Below are positions 8,253-17,861 of a stretch of 64,000 bases of DNA, piece by piece. Positions within the stretch are counted from its first letter, which is position 1. Each line of letters starts with the position of its first letter. The notes beneath the pieces are model-generated. The model was not told the DNA's origin, did not search any database, and saw only the letters and a program-made list of their open reading frames with translations. Source of the stretch: Rippkaea orientalis PCC 8801 (GTDB taxonomy: Bacteria > Cyanobacteriota > Cyanobacteriia > Cyanobacteriales > Microcystaceae); assembly GCF_000021805.1 (NCBI RefSeq), contig NC_011726.1, forward strand, positions 2,946,097 through 3,010,096, in the 5' to 3' direction. The position numbers and the translations under genes were made by a program.

Positions 8253-8357
8253 CTTAAAGATGGGAATTTTTTTAAACCTATTAAAATTTCCTTGAGAATA
8301 ATTCTCTGAACCCAGAATCTCTTTTAGAATACAGCTAAAAACCTCATATCTCTGGGA

Positions 8358-9995
8358 ATGAAAAAAGTTATTCAACCCTTTATACTCTGGTTACTGGTTG
8401 GTTTGTTGGCAGTGACAGCAATTCCTATAGTCATAGCACAGTCTACACCATCAAGCACAGATTCAGGCAAAGCACCTGTTACGCTTGATGGGGAAACTCT
8501 ATTTGTCTTTACCAAACCCCTAGGAACGATTTCTGTTGAGGAACGTGCCAAAAATGTTAGCCGTAGATTACAGCAGTTTGCAGACAGTGAAACGCTATCG
8601 GTTGATGATATGAATATTGACATAGGCGATACAGAAGGTGTTGGTATTCCGATTACGGCTGTTTCTGTAGGAAATATTCCCCTAATTACCATTACTAAAC
8701 AGGATGCCCTTGCTGCGACCAAATCCCGTTCAGTGTTGGTTAAAGAATATGTAGAAATTATTAAAGATGCTGTGACTCGTTATCGGGAAAAACGGACTTT
8801 TCAAAATACAATTAGATCTTTAATTTTTGCGATTATTGCTACGATTATTTCCTTGGTTATTTTATTTATTATTCAGAATGTTTTTGCCAAAATTAATCAA
8901 AAACTAGACCTCTGGGGAACGACCTATATTCAACCCGTTCGGATTGGCACTTTTGAATTGATTAAGGCAAATCAATTAGATAATGTTGTTCATTTTATTG
9001 CTCGAATTATTCAGATAATCGCTATTTTAGGCTTGGTGGTTGCTTATTGTATTTTTGTCTTGAGTCAATTTATCTGGACAAGAAGTTTAGCTGCTACCTT
9101 TGTCGATTATCTTTCTAAAACTTTCCAAACTGTTTGGCAAGCTTTTATTAACTATGTACCCAATTTATTAGTCATTATTACTGTTATTTTAATTGCTTGG
9201 TTTTTCTTGCGGGTATCTAAAACCCTTTTTGATGAATTGAGGCAAGAAAATATTTCTTTACCTGGGTTTTATCCTGAGTGGGCGTTACCGACTTATCGCT
9301 TAGTCACTACGGGAATTGTTGTTTTAGCGGCGATTATTATTGTTCCTTTATTACCCGGATTTAATTCTCCAGCCTTTCAAGGAATTTCAGTATTTTTAGG
9401 TTTGCTATTTTCTTTGGGTTCAACTTCAGTCATTGCCAATGTAGTCTCAGGAACAATTCTAATTTATACTCGTGCTTTTCGGGTTGGAGACTATATTACG
9501 ATTGGAGACACTACCGGACAAGTTCTAGAAACAACTTTGCTAGTAACGCGAATTTTAACTGTTACCAATGTGGTGATTAGTATTCCTAATTCAGAAATTA
9601 TTACTACTTCTATTTCTAATTGGAGCTTTTCTTCACAAGAGTTAAATTTGCCTTTAATTGTGCGAACTCCTGTCTATTTAGGTTATGAAGTTCCTTGGAA
9701 ACAAGCCTATAATGCCCTGATTCAAGCGGCTGTTCAAACTAAGGGAATTTCTCAATCTCCACCACCGTTTGTCATTCAAGAAGCCCTCAATGAAGTCTAT
9801 GTTACCTACCAATTAAGTGTTTATGTTAATTGGGAATATTTCAAAGGAAAAAGCCTCAAGGAATTTGAACAAACTCGCTCAAAATTACACGAAAATATTC
9901 GAGAGTGTTGTCAAGAAGCCGGGATTCGCATTTTTGCCCCTAGTTATGAAGCCGATCCAACTAATTATGGACCAGCAGCCGTTAATGAGGAATAA
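8358..9995 (+). CDS. MscS-family mechanosensitive ion channel
   Basis: The 545-residue membrane protein starts with a signal peptide (MKKVIQPFILWLLVGLLAV... ending IVIAQS) and a periplasmic region of about 110 residues. Several transmembrane helices follow (about residues 150-175, 215-240, 265-285, 315-335 and 345-375). The MscS core shows the pore helix region LGSTSVIANVVSGTILIYTR, then the beta domain FRVGDYITIGDTTGQVLETTLL and ISIPNSEIITTSISNWS. Such channels release solutes during osmotic downshock. The extended N-terminus is typical of larger MscS relatives. The ATG at 8358 follows a CTCTGGGA run. Confidence 0.92.
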   Translation: MKKVIQPFILWLLVGLLAVTAIPIVIAQSTPSSTDSGKAPVTLDGETLFVFTKPLGTISVEERAKNVSRRLQQFADSETLSVDDMNIDIGDTEGVGIPITAVSVGNIPLITITKQDALAATKSRSVLVKEYVEIIKDAVTRYREKRTFQNTIRSLIFAIIATIISLVILFIIQNVFAKINQKLDLWGTTYIQPVRIGTFELIKANQLDNVVHFIARIIQIIAILGLVVAYCIFVLSQFIWTRSLAATFVDYLSKTFQTVWQAFINYVPNLLVIITVILIAWFFLRVSKTLFDELRQENISLPGFYPEWALPTYRLVTTGIVVLAAIIIVPLLPGFNSPAFQGISVFLGLLFSLGSTSVIANVVSGTILIYTRAFRVGDYITIGDTTGQVLETTLLVTRILTVTNVVISIPNSEIITTSISNWSFSSQELNLPLIVRTPVYLGYEVPWKQAYNALIQAAVQTKGISQSPPPFVIQEALNEVYVTYQLSVYVNWEYFKGKSLKEFEQTRSKLHENIRECCQEAGIRIFAPSYEADPTNYGPAAVNEE

Positions 9996-10006
9996 ATAAC
10001 AGTTAT

Positions 10007-10025
10007 GGGCGTGAAAACCACGCCC
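10007..10025. repeat. Palindromic hairpin between convergent genes
   Basis: GGGCGTG (10007-10013) pairs with CACGCCC (10019-10025), followed by CTACA. It sits between the convergent mscS-like and pabB-like genes and may serve as a terminator. The flanks resemble other GGG...CCCCTAC palindromes in this window. Confidence 0.6.
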
Positions 10026-10043
10026 CTACATTGTCTAATAATT

Positions 10044-11495
10044 TTAACTTCTGACTTCTGACTTCTGACTTCTGACTTGATTCAAAGCCGCTAACTGGGC
10101 TTGAGCTTTTTGTAGGGACTCATACCATTCTTTTTCGGGGTCACTATCGGCGACAATTCCCGCACCTACTTGTCCCCAAATGCCCTTTAACCCATTCGAT
10201 AAAGACGTTGATAAAAGTGTCCGAATGAGTATGTTTAAATCCAGATTTCCCCGTTGATCTAAATAGCCACAGGAACCATAAAAAAGATTGCGACGCAAAG
10301 GTTCTAATTCTTCAATAATTTCTAGACAACGGACTTTAGGACATCCGGTGATGGTTCCCCCTGGAAAAAGGGCTTTAATTAGATCAATGACATTGCGATC
10401 GCGGGCTAAAGTTCCCCTAACATTACTAACTAAATGAATCACATGACTATAGCGTTCTATGGTTAATAATTCATCCACATAAACCGATCCCCACTGACAC
10501 ACTCGTCCTAAATCGTTTCGTTCTAAATCAACTAACATAATATGTTCGGCTTGTTCTTTAATATCACGGGTTAATTCGGCTAATAAGTGTTGTTCGAGTT
10601 CGGGTGTTTTACCACGGGGTCGTGTTCCTGCTATTGGCCTAGTTTGGGCTTGATTTCCTTGTAATTGAATTAATCTTTCAGGAGAACAACTAATAACATC
10701 TCCCCAAGGTGTTCGCCAATAGCTCGCAAAAGGAGAAGGATTAATTCTTTGTAAATTTCGATAGATAGTCCAACTATCAGCAACGGTAGTTGAATGAAAT
10801 CTCAAGGAAAGATTGGCTTGAAAAATATCTCCTGCTTCGATATATTTTTTGGCTTGACGGACAGCATTTTCGTATTCTTGTTGAGTCGTATAGAAAGAAA
10901 GCCCAGAAGCAGGGGTAAAAAGGTCAGGAATTAAAGGCAGATCTTGCTCTAATTTTTGTTCTAATTCATCGAGTTGATCAAGGGTGGTACTGGCTAACCA
11001 TAGCCTTTGTTCAACATGATCGAGAATAGCAAAGGATTCGGGTTCATACCAATAGGCAACAGGAAAGGGTAAAATATCTCGATTTGTATGGGGTAATTGT
11101 TCAATTTCCCAAGCCAAATCATACCCTAGCCATCCTAACCAACCTCCAATAAAAGGGAGATGATTAGGGCTTTCAGAAAGACAAAAATTTCTTTCTAATA
11201 AACTCTTTAAAAAGGGGAAAACTTCTCCGAGCTTAGGAGTCCATACTTGAGGTTTTTTGTTAATAATACGAGGTTGGCCTGCACAAATAGAATAGCGAGA
11301 AAGATAAGGGTAGTCAGTGGGGGTAGGAAAGGGACTTTCTAAGAGGGTTGCAATGGTTTGATTATCGTTAAATAAACGCTCAAATATTTGTGAACCTGTT
11401 TGATGGTTCAAAGGACGTGATCGCCAATACCAACCTGTTAAGATATCAGTCATTAAAGTTGAGTCAAATTGAGTCAGAATTGAGTTACATTCCAC
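10044..11495 (-). CDS. Chorismate-binding enzyme, anthranilate/aminodeoxychorismate synthase component I
   Basis: The 483-residue protein has the TrpE/PabB fold: an N-terminal domain including GGWLGWLGYDLAWEIEQLP and a C-terminal chorismate-binding domain with IAGTRPRGKTPELE, DLERNDLGRVC, ERYSHVIHLVSNVRG and GGTITGCPKVRCLEIIEELEP. The TGCPK motif at the active site fits the PabB/TrpE family; length and architecture favour aminodeoxychorismate synthase (folate pathway) but do not prove it. The 5' end overlaps the ecfT stop by 11 bp, so the two genes are probably co-transcribed. The C-terminus runs into a heptanucleotide repeat. Confidence 0.9.
   Translation of the reverse strand: MECNSILTQFDSTLMTDILTGWYWRSRPLNHQTGSQIFERLFNDNQTIATLLESPFPTPTDYPYLSRYSICAGQPRIINKKPQVWTPKLGEVFPFLKSLLERNFCLSESPNHLPFIGGWLGWLGYDLAWEIEQLPHTNRDILPFPVAYWYEPESFAILDHVEQRLWLASTTLDQLDELEQKLEQDLPLIPDLFTPASGLSFYTTQQEYENAVRQAKKYIEAGDIFQANLSLRFHSTTVADSWTIYRNLQRINPSPFASYWRTPWGDVISCSPERLIQLQGNQAQTRPIAGTRPRGKTPELEQHLLAELTRDIKEQAEHIMLVDLERNDLGRVCQWGSVYVDELLTIERYSHVIHLVSNVRGTLARDRNVIDLIKALFPGGTITGCPKVRCLEIIEELEPLRRNLFYGSCGYLDQRGNLDLNILIRTLLSTSLSNGLKGIWGQVGAGIVADSDPEKEWYESLQKAQAQLAALNQVRSQKSEVRS
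10049..10076. repeat. Heptanucleotide tandem repeat (TTCTGAC x4)
   Basis: Four perfect copies of the 7-bp unit TTCTGAC run in tandem. This is a short tandemly repeated repetitive (STRR) sequence of the kind known from cyanobacteria. It overlaps the last codons of the pabB-like gene, so the protein ends in a repeat-derived tail (RSQKSEVRS). Confidence 0.95.
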
Positions 11496-12357
11496 CCCAC
11501 ATAAACCGAGCCCACCAAAAGGGAATTAATACCCCTAGCGTAATCCAATCCCATCGAATTAAGCGTAATTGATGCCATTGTACCCGGTGTTCATTGGGAC
11601 TGGTAAACCCTCTAACTTCCATAGCAATTGCGATTTCTTCTGCCCGCATTAATAGATTTTCTAATAATTTTTCTACCACAATTAACCACAGTTGTAAACT
11701 CCGTCTAATCCCTAATTTTTTCCAATTAATTGCTCTGGTTCTAATAGATCGCGCAAGGTTTTGAATTTCTTCTAATACCAAGGGAATAAATCTCAATGAG
11801 AGGGTTAAAGTTAACATGATTTCAGTAATAGGAAGATTGAAGCGACGTAAGGGTTCTGATAATTCTTCTAACCCGGCTGTAATTTCCTCTGGGGCTGTGG
11901 TTAAAAGGTATAAATTTGTGCTATAAATTAGAATAAAAATTAAGGTGCTAATACGCACGCCTAATTCTAAGGAACGGCGAGTAATAATTCGTCCTTTATC
12001 GAATAAGACATAATTATAGTTGCTAGGTTGGGGTAACAATAGTTCACTATCAGGGAGTCGCGGTTGAGAGTGTATCGCCAAGCCATCAGGGGCGATCGCA
12101 GTAATAATAAAAACTAGGATAGATAATGTTAATAACCATCCCATTTGTTGTCGCCAAACCCTCAGAGGAATACGGGCTGCTATGGTTAATAAGATTAACA
12201 TCCCTGCCACGCCTAATCGCCATCCAGGGTTGGCTAACAGAGGGGCGGCCAAAAAAGTCATTAACCAAGCTAATTTGACTCTAGGATCGAGTTTATGGAG
12301 CCAAGTGACGGGTTTTTCAAGATAGAGTCCAATGGGAAGCGATCGCAGTAAATCCAT
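11485..12357 (-). CDS. ECF transporter transmembrane component (CbiQ/EcfT family)
   Basis: The 290-residue integral membrane protein links the substrate-binding subunit of an energy-coupling-factor vitamin or metal transporter to its ATPases. The start MDLLRSLPIGLYLEKPVTWLHKLDPRVKL is characteristic, with about five helices after it. The two cytoplasmic coupling-helix motifs appear as IRTRAINW and AIAMEVRGF (the family's ARG-like motifs). An ATPase of the same transporter type is encoded far away at 49995-50666, and no S component is visible, so substrate is unknown. It is the upstream gene of an overlapping pair with the PabB-like gene. Confidence 0.9.
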   Translation of the reverse strand: MDLLRSLPIGLYLEKPVTWLHKLDPRVKLAWLMTFLAAPLLANPGWRLGVAGMLILLTIAARIPLRVWRQQMGWLLTLSILVFIITAIAPDGLAIHSQPRLPDSELLLPQPSNYNYVLFDKGRIITRRSLELGVRISTLIFILIYSTNLYLLTTAPEEITAGLEELSEPLRRFNLPITEIMLTLTLSLRFIPLVLEEIQNLARSIRTRAINWKKLGIRRSLQLWLIVVEKLLENLLMRAEEIAIAMEVRGFTSPNEHRVQWHQLRLIRWDWITLGVLIPFWWARFMWGGM

Positions 12358-12432
12358 AATTAACGGTTTAGGGCATTATTTTTGACCCTAATCAGTCACT
12401 ATTGTATCATGATTAATTGGAGAGGAATTTCT

Positions 12433-14070
12433 ATGCAGCGATCGCCTTGGACACAATGGATTAGTTCCCTAGTATTAATTGTGGGATTATGGGGGGTTTC
12501 TTCTTGTCAGTCTCAAGCTAATCTTGAGCGTCCCAAACCATTACCCCAAGACCCCTTAATTCAGGTTTATTTTAATCATAATCAGTCTCAAGGATCTGAT
12601 TATACTGAACCTTATCGTAATATTACTCGTTCGGGAGATAACCTCGAACAAATCCTAATTGATGCCATTAAAGCTGCCCGTTCTACCATTGATATTGCGG
12701 TTCAAGAATTTCGTTTACCCAATGTAGCTAAAGCCTTAGTAGAACAAGCAAAACGAGGTGTTAAAGTAAGAATTATTTTAGAAAATACCTATACTACTCC
12801 TATTAGTCAATCGGCTCAACAAACCATTGATAATGAAACAGAAAGAGAAGCGGAAAAATCGGAGGAATATTTTGCTTTTGTTGATGTTAATCAAGATGGA
12901 AAATTGAATTCAGAAGAAATCAGCGATCGTGATGCTTTAGTCATTTTAAATCAAGCGAAAATTCCAGTCATTGATGATAGAGATGATGGCTCAAAAGGAA
13001 GCGGGTTAATGCACCATAAATTTATGGTAATTGATAATAAAATCGTCATGACTGGTTCAATGAATTTTACGCCAAGTGACGTTCATGGAGATGTTACTAA
13101 TTTAGAAACGCGAGGCAATGATAATAATTTACTGAAGATCAATTCCGCTGAAATTGCTCAAGTTTTTACCGAAGAATTTAATCTGATGTGGGGGGATGGA
13201 GTAGGAGGAAATTTTGATAGTCAATTTGGAGTTAAAAAATCAATGCGATCGCCCCAAACTTTGACTGTTGGAAATTCAAGAATTACGGTAAAATTTTCGC
13301 CTAATTCTAGACAAGAAAATTGGCAAAATACAAGTAATGGTTTGATTGAAACGACTTTAAATAGAGCAACTAATTCGATTAATTTAGCCCTGTTTGTTTT
13401 CAGTGAACAAACCTTAGTTGATGACCTAGAAAAAAAGCATGATCAAGGTGTAGAAATAAGAGCCTTAATTGACCCTGAATTTGTTTTTCGTAGCTATAGT
13501 GAAGGCTTAGATATGTTAGGGGTTGCTTTGAGTGATAACTGTCGCTATGAACCGAATAATAAACCTTGGTTAAATCCCATTGATACGGTGGGTATTCCTA
13601 ATATCCCAGACGGCGATAAACTGCATCATAAAATGGCTGTTATTGATCAAACTATTGTGATTACGGGTTCCCATAATTGGTCAGAAGCAGCCAATCATCA
13701 AAATGATGAAACACTTTTAATTATTGAAAATCCGACAATAGCAGCCCATTATCAACGAGAATTTGATAGATTATATAGTACCGCCCAATTAGGATTACCC
13801 GATTTTGTCCAGAAAAAAATTCAAAAAGATACTGACAATTGTCCGACTTTTTCTACTCGTAAATCTTCCCGTCATACCGATGAGATTATTAATCTTAATA
13901 CCGCCACTCAAGCAGAATTAGAAAGTTTACCCGGAATTGGTGAAAAAACTGCTCAGAAAATTATTGAAGAACGTCAGAAAAAACCCTTTACTTCTTTAGA
14001 TGATTTAACGAGAGTATCGGGAATTGGAGAGGCAAAAATTAAACGATTACAAGGTAAAGTAACTTGGTAA
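12433..14070 (+). CDS. Lipoprotein phospholipase D-like nuclease with EF-hand and ComEA-type HhH
   Basis: The 545-residue protein has a lipoprotein signal (WISSLVLIVGLWGVSSC, lipobox VSSC), so it should be attached to a membrane outside the cytoplasm. Two HKD motifs follow: HHKFMVIDNKIVMTGSMNF and HHKMAVIDQTIVITGSHNWS, as in PLD-fold nucleases. Between the start of the first PLD domain and its HKD is DVNQDGKLNSEE, a textbook EF-hand calcium loop. The last 65 residues form a helix-hairpin-helix pair (INLNTATQAELESLPGIGEKTA) like ComEA, which binds DNA. The ATG at 12433 is chosen for its GGAG ribosome site and the immediate signal peptide. A role with extracellular DNA is inference. Confidence 0.88.
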   Translation: MQRSPWTQWISSLVLIVGLWGVSSCQSQANLERPKPLPQDPLIQVYFNHNQSQGSDYTEPYRNITRSGDNLEQILIDAIKAARSTIDIAVQEFRLPNVAKALVEQAKRGVKVRIILENTYTTPISQSAQQTIDNETEREAEKSEEYFAFVDVNQDGKLNSEEISDRDALVILNQAKIPVIDDRDDGSKGSGLMHHKFMVIDNKIVMTGSMNFTPSDVHGDVTNLETRGNDNNLLKINSAEIAQVFTEEFNLMWGDGVGGNFDSQFGVKKSMRSPQTLTVGNSRITVKFSPNSRQENWQNTSNGLIETTLNRATNSINLALFVFSEQTLVDDLEKKHDQGVEIRALIDPEFVFRSYSEGLDMLGVALSDNCRYEPNNKPWLNPIDTVGIPNIPDGDKLHHKMAVIDQTIVITGSHNWSEAANHQNDETLLIIENPTIAAHYQREFDRLYSTAQLGLPDFVQKKIQKDTDNCPTFSTRKSSRHTDEIINLNTATQAELESLPGIGEKTAQKIIEERQKKPFTSLDDLTRVSGIGEAKIKRLQGKVTW

Positions 14071-14109
14071 TTTATTTTAATGATCAATTGAAAACTGCTA
14101 ACCAAGTAA

Positions 14110-14126
14110 GGTGGGCATTGCCCACC
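14110..14126. repeat. REP palindrome (GTGGGCATTGCCCAC family)
   Basis: GGTGGGCATTGCCCACC is one copy of a family that also flanks the RAYT gene at 36.3-36.9 kb. This copy lies between the convergent PLD and hslO genes. Confidence 0.85.
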
Positions 14127-14135
14127 ATTCCATTG

Positions 14136-15041
14136 CTAACTGCCCACCGATTCAGTGCGTAAATCATCAATTAATTGCGCTAAATGATCGCTACTTGCTT
14201 GATAAACTTCACTACAAAACTCACAGGTTGCTTCGGCTCCATTGTCCTTTTCAATCATGTCTTGTAATTCTGCTTCTCCTAACATTTTTAATGCCCCTAA
14301 AACGCGAGTAAACGAGCAACGACAATCAAACCGTAGCAGTTGAATTTCAGGTAAAATCACTAAACCTAAATCCCCTAATAATTGCTCAAACATATCGGGT
14401 AAAGTTTTGCCCGAACGCAACAGAGGCGTAAACCCCGACAGTTGACTAACACGGGATTCTAACGTGGCTACCAATGCCTCATCCCTCGCAGCTTTGGGCA
14501 TCACTTGTAATAATAAGCCTCCGGCCGCGGTGACTCCTTGGGCTCCCACAAATACCCCCAACAATAAAGCCGAGGGCGTTTGTTCGGAAGTGGCCAAATA
14601 ATGAGTGACATCATCCCCCACTTCCCCCGAAATTAGTTCAACAGTACTAGAATAGGGATAACCATACCCCACATCGCGCACCACATAGAGGTATCCTTCT
14701 CGCCCAATCGCTCCCCCAACATCGAGCTTACCGCGAGCATTCGGGGGTAATTCCACAAAGGGACAATCTACATAGCCCCTAACGGTTCCATCTAACCCTG
14801 CATCGACTAACAAGCCCCCTAATGGTCCATTGCCTTTGATGCGAAGATTGACACGGGAGCCTTCGCGCTTCATGTTAGAAGCCAGTAATAACCCGGCTGT
14901 CATTGCCCGTCCTAGGGCTGCTGTGGCGACGTAGGATAGTTTATGTCTGGCTCTTGCTTCTTCGGTTAATCGCGTAGAAATTACGCCAACGGCTCTGATT
15001 CCGCCATCTGCTGCGGTAGCTTTAATTAATTGATCCGCCAT
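14136..15041 (-). CDS. hslO: Redox-regulated chaperone Hsp33
   Basis: Hsp33 is a cytoplasmic holdase activated by oxidation of a zinc centre. The 301-residue length is normal. The zinc-binding cysteines are visible near the C-terminus as DCRCSF and CEFC, the CxC...CxxC signature. The N-terminal domain begins MADQLIKATAADGGIRAVGVI and includes LLASNMKREGSRVNLRIKGNGPLGG, as in other Hsp33 proteins. The ATG at 15041 gives the standard N-terminus. It is a single gene, convergent with the PLD gene. Confidence 0.97.
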   Translation of the reverse strand: MADQLIKATAADGGIRAVGVISTRLTEEARARHKLSYVATAALGRAMTAGLLLASNMKREGSRVNLRIKGNGPLGGLLVDAGLDGTVRGYVDCPFVELPPNARGKLDVGGAIGREGYLYVVRDVGYGYPYSSTVELISGEVGDDVTHYLATSEQTPSALLLGVFVGAQGVTAAGGLLLQVMPKAARDEALVATLESRVSQLSGFTPLLRSGKTLPDMFEQLLGDLGLVILPEIQLLRFDCRCSFTRVLGALKMLGEAELQDMIEKDNGAEATCEFCSEVYQASSDHLAQLIDDLRTESVGS

Positions 15042-15122
15042 AAACGTCCTTACATTTGTTAACGTCTCTTATTTTATCTTAATCTAAATGTTAGGAAACC
15101 AGAGGAACTGAGTTTAAAGGGA

Positions 15123-16604
15123 TTAACTTAGAAATTCTAGTAACCAATTTTTGAGGTGAAATGTTGCCCAACAGTCGTCCTCATTGTAACGCAAAATAGA
15201 AGTGAGTAAATTGCGATCGCCCGTCCTTAACCATTGGTCATACCACCAAACACATTGATCTCCCCCCACCCCCGGATCACGCCAATGAAATCCGATCCAA
15301 TTAGCCAAAGATTTCAAAGAATAGCTTTCGACCGGTAAAATAACCGAATTAATAACATGATAATGAAGATCAACAAAACGCGGCAATAAAGCTTTTAGTT
15401 GTTTTTCAGGGGTTTTATATAATTTTCCTAAGCGTTTAATGGTTTCTACTTCGTATTCAGAAAAGTGAAAAATAGGGGCATTTTGATAACGATTGACCAG
15501 ATGGAGAAATTGTTGCCAAATGCTGCCTTCTTCTTCAGGAGTTTCTGCTAAAAACGGATAAAAAATTTCAGTTTGGGTTGATCGTTCTACCACTAATACC
15601 CCTAATAAATAATCTAAATTCCGTTCCGGCTCAGCTTCTATATCAAAATATAATTCAATCGGATGGGTGGGAATTAATCCCTCAATATTACCTTGAAAGC
15701 GAGACTGACGAATTGCCCGATTGTCTACAATCGCTAAGGCTTGCTGTTGCAGTTTAGAGGCTATTTCCATGCCAATGACTTCTCCCATATTGATCGGACA
15801 AGCATCGGCTAAAGATTCCACCGTTTCTACCCCCATTTCCACCAGAGATTGATAACGACTGGGAGTGACCCCAGGAACAAGGGAGAGATGTTGTTGAGAT
15901 TGGGCGATCGCATAGCAATGATCGTACCAATGACACAAATTACAGCGTTGACGAGAAATAAACACCTCTGGTTCTTGAGATTGGATCAACATTTCGCTAC
16001 AGTCTTCGACCGTTTCTTGGAGTTTAGGCAACCATTGGTCTAAATCCACGCTATAGTGGTTTTGCTGTCGTAAAATGAGCAAGGGAGTAGGTGGAGGCGT
16101 TTCTTGAAGATTTCCGAGCAATTGGGCATAAAAAGCAGCAACAATTTTATATTCAGGTTTGGGACGACGACCTAAATGAATACTCACGGGATAATACAAC
16201 CAATCCCCAAATTTTGACTGTCCAGCTTGTTTAATCAATAAGTGGGGTTTTCCTAGACAGTGAAAGGGATAATCCTTCAGCAATAGGGAAGACTGGGAGT
16301 GATGGGGTTCAATGGGTAAATGGGGTTGATATAGCGTGCCTTGATAAATACAGCTGACTCCTTTTGCCATCAAGCTTTCGGTAGCTTTTGCTTTATCTTC
16401 CCAAGTCGTTAGAGAATTGTCGGGTTGTTGATAATGAGGATAGAAGTTTTCTAAGGTCGATGCGATATGGCTCTGAATTTCTTGTCGGAGTTTCAGCAGA
16501 AAATCCCGTTCTGTCTTGCGTTCTAGGGGATCACCATACACATTGAGAAAGGCACGGCGTTCACAGCGTTTATAATCCAGTAAGAGGACATCAGTTAGCA
16601 GCAT
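15123..16604 (-). CDS. TM0106-family RecB-like nuclease
   Basis: The 493-residue protein begins LLLDYKRCERRAFLNVYGD, a RecB/Cas4-like start with the first cysteine of a possible Fe-S cluster. A second group, RQRCNLCHWYDHCYA (about residues 215-230), could supply the other ligands. The central part carries short helix-hairpin-like segments (GVTPSRYQSLVEMGVETVESLAD), and the C-terminal third is an RNase H-like exonuclease domain starting ELYFDIEAEPERNLDYLLGVL, with the DIE catalytic motif and a late NEDDCWAT motif. This matches the TM0106 family known across cyanobacteria. Its biological target is not known. Confidence 0.85.
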   Translation of the reverse strand: MLLTDVLLLDYKRCERRAFLNVYGDPLERKTERDFLLKLRQEIQSHIASTLENFYPHYQQPDNSLTTWEDKAKATESLMAKGVSCIYQGTLYQPHLPIEPHHSQSSLLLKDYPFHCLGKPHLLIKQAGQSKFGDWLYYPVSIHLGRRPKPEYKIVAAFYAQLLGNLQETPPPTPLLILRQQNHYSVDLDQWLPKLQETVEDCSEMLIQSQEPEVFISRQRCNLCHWYDHCYAIAQSQQHLSLVPGVTPSRYQSLVEMGVETVESLADACPINMGEVIGMEIASKLQQQALAIVDNRAIRQSRFQGNIEGLIPTHPIELYFDIEAEPERNLDYLLGVLVVERSTQTEIFYPFLAETPEEEGSIWQQFLHLVNRYQNAPIFHFSEYEVETIKRLGKLYKTPEKQLKALLPRFVDLHYHVINSVILPVESYSLKSLANWIGFHWRDPGVGGDQCVWWYDQWLRTGDRNLLTSILRYNEDDCWATFHLKNWLLEFLS

Positions 16605-17042
16605 TCTAATACTACAATTAACACCTTTATCTTACCAGTTCTTTAGATAGTCTGGTTCTACCGGACTTATTATGCTAGACTGTCAAAACTTCTCAACCCA
16701 AAACCACAACCCTTTAAATCATTTAAACAGGTGTTTCATTGAATCAAGCAATGATGTTAGTTATTCAGGAAACCAACCCTCATTTTATTCGAGATAAAAT
16801 CTATTTAACGGCAGTCACGTTTCATTGCTTTGCGCGAAGATGAACCAAAAAGTTTGGTACTTAATTTAAGGTGATCATTGAGAATGTGCTCTGTTCCTAT
16901 GATAGAGGTCACTAATAGAATGAGCGTAACGAAATCCATCACTAACTCCTGACTAGACTAGACTGTACAGTTTGATGTTAATTAATGTAACAATAGCTCA
17001 ACAGAAGTTACCTCACCCAGTTGGGTGAACAATGGTTATGTA
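16605..17042. other. Gene-free stretch
   Basis: This 438-bp gap separates the RecB-like gene and the prenol kinase gene, both on the minus strand. It contains a 30-codon plus-strand frame (16751-16843, starting MMLVIQETNPHF) with no ribosome site and no recognisable similarity, which I do not call. No repeat or RNA stands out. Confidence 0.5.
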
Positions 17043-17720
17043 TTAAGTGAGACAAAAAGCCAAAATAGCTGTCCCCAAAGGAACGGTGAGATTATCAATT
17101 CCCCATTTAGAAAAGGTTTCTAACCCGGTTGCTGCGATCGCCACTACCAAGGCAATGAGTCCAGTCAAAACCAGGGGTTTTCCCATGGACAAAAGAATGA
17201 GACTAATGATGATAAAACTCACTCCCATCATGGTTAAAGACCCTTCCCAGCTTTTGTTAACTCCCCACACTTGATAGGGATGCTGACCGAAATTTTGACC
17301 AATAATGGCCGCCATTCCATCCCCCCAGGCCATCACCAAGACACCCATGACGGTATACTGGGGTTGATTTAATTGCCAAAACCAACTCCCTAAAACCCCA
17401 ATACTAACCGCATAGAAAAATGTCCCTAAGCTTTTGCGTCCTACACTGTTAATACTGGGTAAAATAGGCAAAAAATAAGAAACAATTGCCACAATACCCG
17501 CGATTATGGACGCGCTAACGAGAACCCAAGAGGATAGCTGAAACCACCAGGCGATTAAAATAACATTCCCTGAGCCAATATGGACAATCTTACGGGTAAA
17601 TTCGGCTCCTAATCCTGTTAAACGGTTAACTCCTTCCGACAAAGCAATAATAGCTCCTAAATAAACCAGAACAAGGCTTAGGGGATACCATAAAGAGGAT
17701 AAAGGCTCAAAACTGTCCAC
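17043..17720 (-). CDS. Polyprenol/phytol kinase-like membrane protein
   Basis: The 225-residue protein is almost entirely membrane-spanning. Conserved family segments are FTRKIVHIGSGNVILIAW, VMAWGDGMAAIIGQNFG and WGVNKSWEGSLTMMG, as in the SEC59/VTE5 CTP-dependent kinases. In cyanobacteria such proteins phosphorylate phytol from chlorophyll turnover for tocopherol and chlorophyll recycling. Phytol as substrate is likely but not shown by sequence alone. The ATG at 17720 gives MDSFEPLSSLWYPLSLVLV. Confidence 0.87.
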   Translation of the reverse strand: MDSFEPLSSLWYPLSLVLVYLGAIIALSEGVNRLTGLGAEFTRKIVHIGSGNVILIAWWFQLSSWVLVSASIIAGIVAIVSYFLPILPSINSVGRKSLGTFFYAVSIGVLGSWFWQLNQPQYTVMGVLVMAWGDGMAAIIGQNFGQHPYQVWGVNKSWEGSLTMMGVSFIIISLILLSMGKPLVLTGLIALVVAIAATGLETFSKWGIDNLTVPLGTAILAFCLT

Positions 17721-17861
17721 GCTGTCTCAAATTTTAGATAATTGTAATTATTGTAACGCTATATTAACCTGATCACGGCTACTTTGTAATGTTTGTTACT
17801 ATAAAAGGACAGACTTTTCCTTTATAATTTCTTAAGATTTTCATTTGTGTGAGGTCTAACC

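Noticed and set aside
16751-16843. 30-codon frame starting MMLVIQETNPHF
   Set aside because: It has no ribosome site, no recognisable similarity and an ordinary chance length.
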